Shown: positions 43,978 through 48,620 of the stretch, piece by piece
Numbering within the stretch: the first letter of the stretch is position 1
Layout of the letters: each line of letters starts with the position of its first letter
Origin: Pontibacter harenae
GTDB taxonomy: Bacteria > Bacteroidota > Bacteroidia > Cytophagales > Hymenobacteraceae
Length of the DNA stretch: 48,620 bases
Assembly (NCBI RefSeq): GCF_020907245.1
Contig: NZ_JAJJWH010000035.1
Coordinates: 1-48,620, forward strand
Direction of reading: 5' to 3'
Program-made: the position numbers and the translations under genes
Notes under the pieces: generated by a model
Seen by the model: only the letters and a program-made list of their open reading frames with translations
What the model was told of the DNA's origin: nothing
Database searches by the model: none

Positions 43978-44811
43978 TTAACCTTCAGCTTCTCCATTTA
44001 GTGGGTAGCCACAGTTGTTGCAGTAACTGGCATCAATTTCATGTCCTTCTTTATGGCAATTGGGGCACACACGGGTATTCATGGCTGCCTTATCTGCATT
44101 GGCTAACTCTACTGATACAATGCCAGTAGGTACCGCAATTATACCATAGCCCATAATCATCACAAAACTAGCTAATATTTGCCCAAGTGGGGTTACGGGA
44201 GAAATGTCGCCGTACCCTACCGTTGTTAAAGTAACGATGGCCCAATAGATGCTAGTAGGTATGCTGGTAAAACCATGTTCTGCACCTTCAATGATATACA
44301 TTAAAGAGCCAATAATCACTACAAGCGTAAGCACCACTCCAAGAAAAACACCTATCTTGGTAAGGCTGCCTCTGATAGCTGTTGACAGCGTTTGCCCAGC
44401 ATTTATGAACCTAGTTAATTTGAAAATACGTGCCGCACGTAAAAGGCGCAGCACCCTGATAACAAGAAGGTATTGGGAACCTAAAATAAACAGACTCAGG
44501 TAAGCTGGAATAATGGCCAGAAGATCGACTATTCCAAAAAAAGAAAAGGCATAACGAACTGACTTAGGTGTACAGTACAGCCTCAGTAAGTATTCGACTG
44601 TGAAAATGGCTGTAAAAACCCATTCAGCAAAATAAAAGACATCATAGTACTTTGCTGTTAAACTTCTTACACTTTCCAGCGACACAACCAGGACACTCAG
44701 CATAATCAGCACTAACAACAGAATATCAAAAGCCTTACCTGCAGGTGTCTCGGCTTCAAAAATAACTGTATAAAGCTTTTGTTGTAAACTTGATCTCTTT
44801 TGCTTTGTCAT
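43978..44811 (-). CDS. Voltage-gated-type potassium channel with C-terminal zinc ribbon
   Basis: A 277-residue six-helix channel. Helices S1-S3 lie at about 27-110. S4 has arginines R119, R122, R125 and R128 at every third position (VIRVLRLLRAARIF). The S5-pore-S6 unit has selectivity filter TTVGYGD (196-202). The cytosolic C-terminus ends in a CxxC...CxxC ribbon (C249, C252, C264, C267), a module more often seen in soluble regulators. It is expected to pass K+ across the cytoplasmic membrane with voltage sensing. It is first in sequence order of a minus-strand series with the DUF389 and DUF2254 genes, 70 bp from its neighbour. Confidence 0.92.
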   Translation of the reverse strand: MTKQKRSSLQQKLYTVIFEAETPAGKAFDILLLVLIMLSVLVVSLESVRSLTAKYYDVFYFAEWVFTAIFTVEYLLRLYCTPKSVRYAFSFFGIVDLLAIIPAYLSLFILGSQYLLVIRVLRLLRAARIFKLTRFINAGQTLSTAIRGSLTKIGVFLGVVLTLVVIIGSLMYIIEGAEHGFTSIPTSIYWAIVTLTTVGYGDISPVTPLGQILASFVMIMGYGIIAVPTGIVSVELANADKAAMNTRVCPNCHKEGHEIDASYCNNCGYPLNGEAEG

Positions 44812-44881
44812 CTAAATGGTTATGTCCTCACAACTAAATGCTGCTTTAGCAGTACATCTGTAAAACCAGAAAAAAAATTCC

Positions 44882-46264
44882 TTAATAAGTAGATACCACC
44901 TGCACAGAATCACGATTAAGTTTGGCTGCCAGGTATCTTCTGATCTGCCCCTCATATTCTCGCACCCTGGCAGCATCTAACCTTGTACCTGCTCTTCTAT
45001 TGCTGTTATTTTGAGAAGGCTGCTGCCAGTCAATCAGCACCATCATCACTGTATCTTGTCTGGCATTAACACTTGCTGAAATCATCTCTCCTACCTGCAC
45101 CTTTTGAATGTTCTGGAAAAGCAACTGCAAATCGGCTGTGGCCTGGTTTGTATTATAAACGGCCTGAGATTGCCTGCGCAAACTGTCCATACGGCCCTGC
45201 TGCATGTTTTGTATCTCTATCGTCTTAAGGAAATCCTTTGTTAAATTGTTAGTGACTTCCGATGCCATTTGCCGCACCTGCTCAGGCGAAACATCTAACT
45301 GTATTAGCTTTACGCGGTAATTTTTTAGCTCATTTCGCTGCAGTACATTATTATAATAATCTGTCAGGTCCTGGTCTGCTTTACCTACACTATAAATTTT
45401 TATCGTATTGATGGTATCGGTTTCGGCTACCTCCCACTTTATAATTTCATTGTTATGGTTGGAAAGGTCGCTAACAATAAGGGTATCAATCTTCTTAAGG
45501 GTCTGCTGCCGCTGGTATACGTTGTAAAGAAAGTAAACACTGGGCGACACTACGATAAAAAGCATCACAGCCATGATACGGGCTACTTTACGTTCTGTTT
45601 CTTTGTTGATGTAGGTCTTGGTGTGAAACTTCAGATACTTTACGATCAGGAAAGTTGCCAAGCTGATGAAAACAGCGTTGATGAAGAAAAGGTAAAAGCC
45701 TCCTAAAAAAAAATCATACCTGCCCAACGCCAGGCCATAACCAGCAGTACAAAGAGGCGGCATTAAAGCAGTTGCAATAGCCACCCCAGGAATGGCATTC
45801 GATTTATCTGATCTGGAAATAGAGATGATACCAGCCACACCACCGAAAAAGGCGACCATCACATCGAGCAAGGTAGGTGTTGTGCGAGCAAGCAATTCGT
45901 TTGTAGGCTCGCCTAGTGGGGTAACTTTAAAGTACAAAAAACTGAAAAACAAACCAGCCACAGCCGCTATGCCAAGATTTTTAACTGAATCTGTAAGCAT
46001 TTCGCGGTCGTTTATACCTACCGCTAAGCCAACACCCAAAATTGGAGACATGAGCGGAGATACAAGCATGGCTCCGATAATAACTGCTCCTGAGCCTGTA
46101 TCTAGCCCGATGGAAGCCAGAATGGCGGAGCAAATGAGCATCCAGGTATTATTTCCTCTAACAGGTATCTTTTCGTAAATCTCTCGAATAGTACCCGCTT
46201 CATCCGTTTGATGAAAAATATCTAAAACGTTGGCAAGAGTCTTCTTTAAGGCAATAAGTAGCAT
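44882..46264 (-). CDS. DUF389 membrane protein
   Basis: A 460-residue inner-membrane protein. After a short cytosolic lead, residues about 40-250 form six helices holding the DUF389 signature: LICSAILASIGLDTGSGAVI, IGAMLVSPLMSPILGVGLA, FFGGVAGIISISRSDKSNAI and PGVAIATALMPPLCTAGYGL. A further helix near 232-250 is followed by a long soluble C-terminal domain (about 255-460) with charged helices and an NQATADLQLLFQNIQKVQVG stretch. No function is established for the family. It lies between the channel and DUF2254 genes on the same strand (gaps of 70 and 57 bp), which suggests a shared envelope or ion-related role. Confidence 0.88.
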   Translation of the reverse strand: MLLIALKKTLANVLDIFHQTDEAGTIREIYEKIPVRGNNTWMLICSAILASIGLDTGSGAVIIGAMLVSPLMSPILGVGLAVGINDREMLTDSVKNLGIAAVAGLFFSFLYFKVTPLGEPTNELLARTTPTLLDVMVAFFGGVAGIISISRSDKSNAIPGVAIATALMPPLCTAGYGLALGRYDFFLGGFYLFFINAVFISLATFLIVKYLKFHTKTYINKETERKVARIMAVMLFIVVSPSVYFLYNVYQRQQTLKKIDTLIVSDLSNHNNEIIKWEVAETDTINTIKIYSVGKADQDLTDYYNNVLQRNELKNYRVKLIQLDVSPEQVRQMASEVTNNLTKDFLKTIEIQNMQQGRMDSLRRQSQAVYNTNQATADLQLLFQNIQKVQVGEMISASVNARQDTVMMVLIDWQQPSQNNSNRRAGTRLDAARVREYEGQIRRYLAAKLNRDSVQVVSTY

Positions 46265-46321
46265 GAGCAGTATTAAAAAATAAAACCTGCTGCAAAAGTA
46301 GCCAATTTTGACTATATCAAC

Positions 46322-47662
46322 TTAATCAACGATATCTAGTAGAGGCAATGGGTTTCTGAGCATTTTATTCTGGTTTATCTCTTGTAAGTCTTTATTTATT
46401 TTTTTCCTGTCTCCAGGGTTACTAATTTGCTCAGCGGCATCGTATAGCAACATTTTTGCCTCTTCTACCAAAGCACCTAATCTGTTTGGGTGATCTTTTG
46501 TAAGATGCAGCAAATTTTTGAAGGCATAAAGCATACGCAGTACCACCAAAGTATCGCCTTTACCATATTGCCTGATGGAGCCAAAGCACAGCAGATACAG
46601 GTAATCAAATGTTTCCTGCGAAAACCGAACCCGCACTACCCCTTCCTTATCTTCGAGTAAGTTACTATCTGTGAGCTGCATTCTAATAGCAAACAGGTCT
46701 GTAAGATAGTCTATGGCCTTTACCGCTGTACCTGGATCGTTTATACCTGGGCTAAGGGCTTTTACTGCACTTTCTGTTATCTGCTTAAATCCATGTAGGT
46801 AATTTACGTCGGCAAGCTCTGAATTATTAAAGTTAACGTTGTCGAGCAATTCATCTGAAAATTTTTTCTTGTCCTCAAGTGGTCTGTTTATTCTGGCAAA
46901 GGGAGTTCCTTTAACTATAAAACTGCCTTGTGGCTGCAAAAAGTCAAGTATAACTTGTTGTTTTTGACAAAGTTCTGCCACAGCTTCTCCATGTATACTT
47001 TGCACATATCCAGACCGCGGACTTACCAGGTCCTGCCAGTCAGCATCTTTAAAAACACTAGGTTCTGCGAGTTTTTTATCGCTCTTTACTAGCTTTTCCA
47101 GGTTACTCCTGGTAACGTTATGGATGCTCTCTAATATGTTGCCTATCTGAATAGACTGGGAAATGGAATGAATAAAATACAGAAAAAAGCTAAGGCTCAG
47201 AATAGTAAAAGCCATTGCCAAAAAAACAGCCAAACCAGGCAATGATTCATAATAACTATCAGAGCGAATATTTACCATTACCACCAGCGTATAAACAAGG
47301 GTGCCCAAGTAAAGCCCCATTATTTTTTGATTAGACTTATGGGTGATCAGACCTGGGATAACGCGGGGAGAGAAGTTAGAACCTGCCTGGTTTAGCATCA
47401 GCATGACCATTGTAAAGCTGAATACCATTAGTGATATGATCCCTGTCGTAATGGAGCTAAGTACAGTTTGTGCTGTTTCACCGTTTGTAATGATCAGAAA
47501 TGGCAGGTTTTCTTTTAAACTTTCGCTTATCCCCTGCGTCTCCAAATAGATCATCAAAATAGCCAGTGCCAGAAACAGAAGGCTCATAACAGTTGGGAAG
47601 AAACCAATGCTTCCAACTATATATAAGTAGGCAAACTTTACTTTGTTGAAAATCCTCTTCAT
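46322..47662 (-). CDS. DUF2254 membrane protein
   Basis: A 446-residue protein from the ATG at 47662 (MKRIFNKVKFAYL). A start at 47704 would add 14 residues ahead of the positively charged lead and is less likely. Four hydrophobic helices lie in the first 180 residues (GFFPTVMSLLFLALAILMIY; the TGIISLMVFSFTMVMLMLNQ helix with SNFSPRVIP after it; two more). A cytosolic domain follows, with LVSPRSGYVQSI and KALSPGINDPGTAVKAIDYL, the latter the clearest DUF2254 hallmark. The function is unknown. Its upstream side borders the remains of the ccoI gene. Confidence 0.87.
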   Translation of the reverse strand: MKRIFNKVKFAYLYIVGSIGFFPTVMSLLFLALAILMIYLETQGISESLKENLPFLIITNGETAQTVLSSITTGIISLMVFSFTMVMLMLNQAGSNFSPRVIPGLITHKSNQKIMGLYLGTLVYTLVVMVNIRSDSYYESLPGLAVFLAMAFTILSLSFFLYFIHSISQSIQIGNILESIHNVTRSNLEKLVKSDKKLAEPSVFKDADWQDLVSPRSGYVQSIHGEAVAELCQKQQVILDFLQPQGSFIVKGTPFARINRPLEDKKKFSDELLDNVNFNNSELADVNYLHGFKQITESAVKALSPGINDPGTAVKAIDYLTDLFAIRMQLTDSNLLEDKEGVVRVRFSQETFDYLYLLCFGSIRQYGKGDTLVVLRMLYAFKNLLHLTKDHPNRLGALVEEAKMLLYDAAEQISNPGDRKKINKDLQEINQNKMLRNPLPLLDIVD

Positions 47663-47761
47663 GTATTGGTGCAAGTGTATGTTCCGTATATATGGAATGA
47701 ACAACTGTTACTATTACTTGGCACGCACCTTTATAGTTGGTATAAAATGTAAAAAGCCGCA

Positions 47762-48364
47762 ACTACTGACTACCTGTGTGTTTTTCAGGTAAATTTATTT
47801 CTACCGAATACCCATAAGATATGATCGTGCACAAAAGGCGTAGCCAGCGAAAAGACACAAGGACAAGCAATAATCAATACCGATGTTAACGCTTTCATAG
47901 CCATGTCCATATCACGAGGCACCAGCAGCTACAAAAAGCATTACGATGACAAACCGATTACCCGCTACGTTGGCATAGGTACCAACAAATCGCTCTTCGT
48001 TTTAAGAGAGAACACTTTCGTTCCAAAGCTGTTTCAGTTGACCCTGCGAAATTTCTTTTACTACTTCAATTCGAGGCTCTCTCCCACTTGTCGCCGCCAG
48101 CGTAAGGAAGTTGATCAACTGAGCCTCTATGCCAGCATCGTCTAAATAAGCAAAACGAGATTCAGCCACAGGCTGATTGCCCGTAATGCCTGGACTTTGC
48201 TCCAGGTTATAGTAGGTATAGAGGTTATTTTCCTCAAACAGTTCAAATACATTCTTGCATCCTGTACAGCAGAATGCTTTCTCATGCGCTACAATCTTAT
48301 CTTTTTCACAGGTGTCCCCGCAGTGGTAGCACGTTTGAATATTGGTTTGGAGTGCGGCTTCCAT
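47762..48364 (-). pseudogene. ccoI: Decayed ccoI/fixI copper-exporting P-type ATPase gene
   Basis: An intact CcoI is about 800 residues; here only pieces remain, in order. (1) 48364 to about 48107: the N-terminal metal-binding domain with C12/C15 and C32, C33, C36 in FCCTGC, plus FAYLDD. (2) In the same frame after an internal deletion: GREPRIEVVKEISQGQLKQL WNE, equivalent to the end of the actuator domain, then a TAA at 48002-48004. (3) In another frame at about 47910-47791: MDMAMKALTSVLIIACPC (CPC at 47857-47865), then FSLATPF and GRNKF. (4) After a one-base shift: YLKNTQVVSS to 47762. Phosphorylation and ATP-binding domains are absent. In living cells CcoI supplies copper to cbb3 oxidase; this copy cannot. 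Confidence 0.85.
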
Positions 48365-48518
48365 CTCAATTATCCTTTTAGTTCATTACTAAAGTAACTT
48401 GCCTACCAGCCGCAAAAGATGACTATTATCAGTACTTGAGGAGACTGTTATCAGGAGCAAAGCCACAGCAACAAAGCTGCTCTTAAACTATTTTAGTCAA
48501 AAAAGTCATGTTAACTTA

Positions 48519-48548
48519 TAGAAGCATCTTTTTAAATAAGAGCTTCTA
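48519..48548. other. Weak hairpin in the right-hand gap
   Basis: TAGAAGC (48519-48525) pairs with GCTTCTA (48542-48548), with an inner TCTT/AAGA stem. It lies in the 256 bp to the right of the ccoI remnant (48365-48620), where I see no gene. Confidence 0.3.
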
Positions 48549-48620
48549 CTAAAAAGGAAGTCAGTAGTTTATACAAAAAAAGGTAGTCCTACAGAAGTAA
48601 TGATGGCATAACAAAAAAGA

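Noticed and set aside
47903..48145. A plus-strand 80-codon frame at the right end.
   Set aside because: The opposite strand carries recognisable ccoI remnants over the same bases, which explains the sequence better.

Overview
The window looks like the chromosome of a Bacteroidota member. Gene content and style suggest Cytophagales, perhaps a Hymenobacteraceae/Pontibacter-like genus, but no marker gene here fixes the genus. Reasons are the short OPX lipoprotein followed by a one-piece Wzc-type kinase, the DUF481 and DUF4136 envelope proteins, weak Shine-Dalgarno sequences and moderate-to-low GC. No rRNA, tRNA, CRISPR, IS element or phage gene was seen.

Region 1 (about 160-27400, all minus strand) is a surface-polysaccharide locus of 24 genes, read from 27377 down to 221 and closed by a hairpin terminator at 163-198. 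It begins with export genes: an outer-membrane OPX lipoprotein, a Wzc-like tyrosine autokinase with a Gly-Tyr tail, and a Wzm/Wzt ABC exporter. Next is a four-gene set: a DmpG-type aldolase fused to a DUF115-like domain, an acylneuraminate-type cytidylyltransferase, a HAD phosphatase and a stand-alone DUF115-like protein. It reads as an unusual route to a CMP-activated ulosonic acid and its transfer. Twelve GT2/GT4-type glycosyltransferases, a DUF5672 protein, a Wzy/O-antigen-ligase-like membrane protein, a WcaF-type acetyltransferase and a TviB-type UDP-HexNAc dehydrogenase complete the locus. No Wzx flippase and no initiating phosphoglycosyl transferase are visible, so part of the machinery lies elsewhere. 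Sampled rows in the middle of the locus are about 27-32% G+C, against 40-57% in sampled rows to its right, which fits an exchanged, serotype-like region.

Region 2 (27500-34800) is ordinary chromosome: a DUF481 outer-membrane protein, an HD phosphohydrolase, a KefB-type CPA2 antiporter, a DUF4136 lipoprotein, an acetyl-CoA hydrolase/transferase-family enzyme and a DUF1206 membrane protein.

Region 3 (34800-41340) is a two-component pair: an NtrC-type sigma-54 activator with two strong dyads upstream, then a 1550-residue tribrid histidine kinase (about eight PAS units, HisKA, HATPase, REC, Hpt). A perfect 21-bp-arm bidirectional terminator closes it.

Region 4 (41540-48620) holds an M20 amidohydrolase and alanine racemase in tandem. 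Convergent to them are a voltage-gated-type K+ channel with a zinc ribbon and the DUF389 and DUF2254 membrane proteins. At the right end is a decayed ccoI/fixI copper P-type ATPase gene, with an internal deletion, a stop and frameshifts but the CPC motif still readable.
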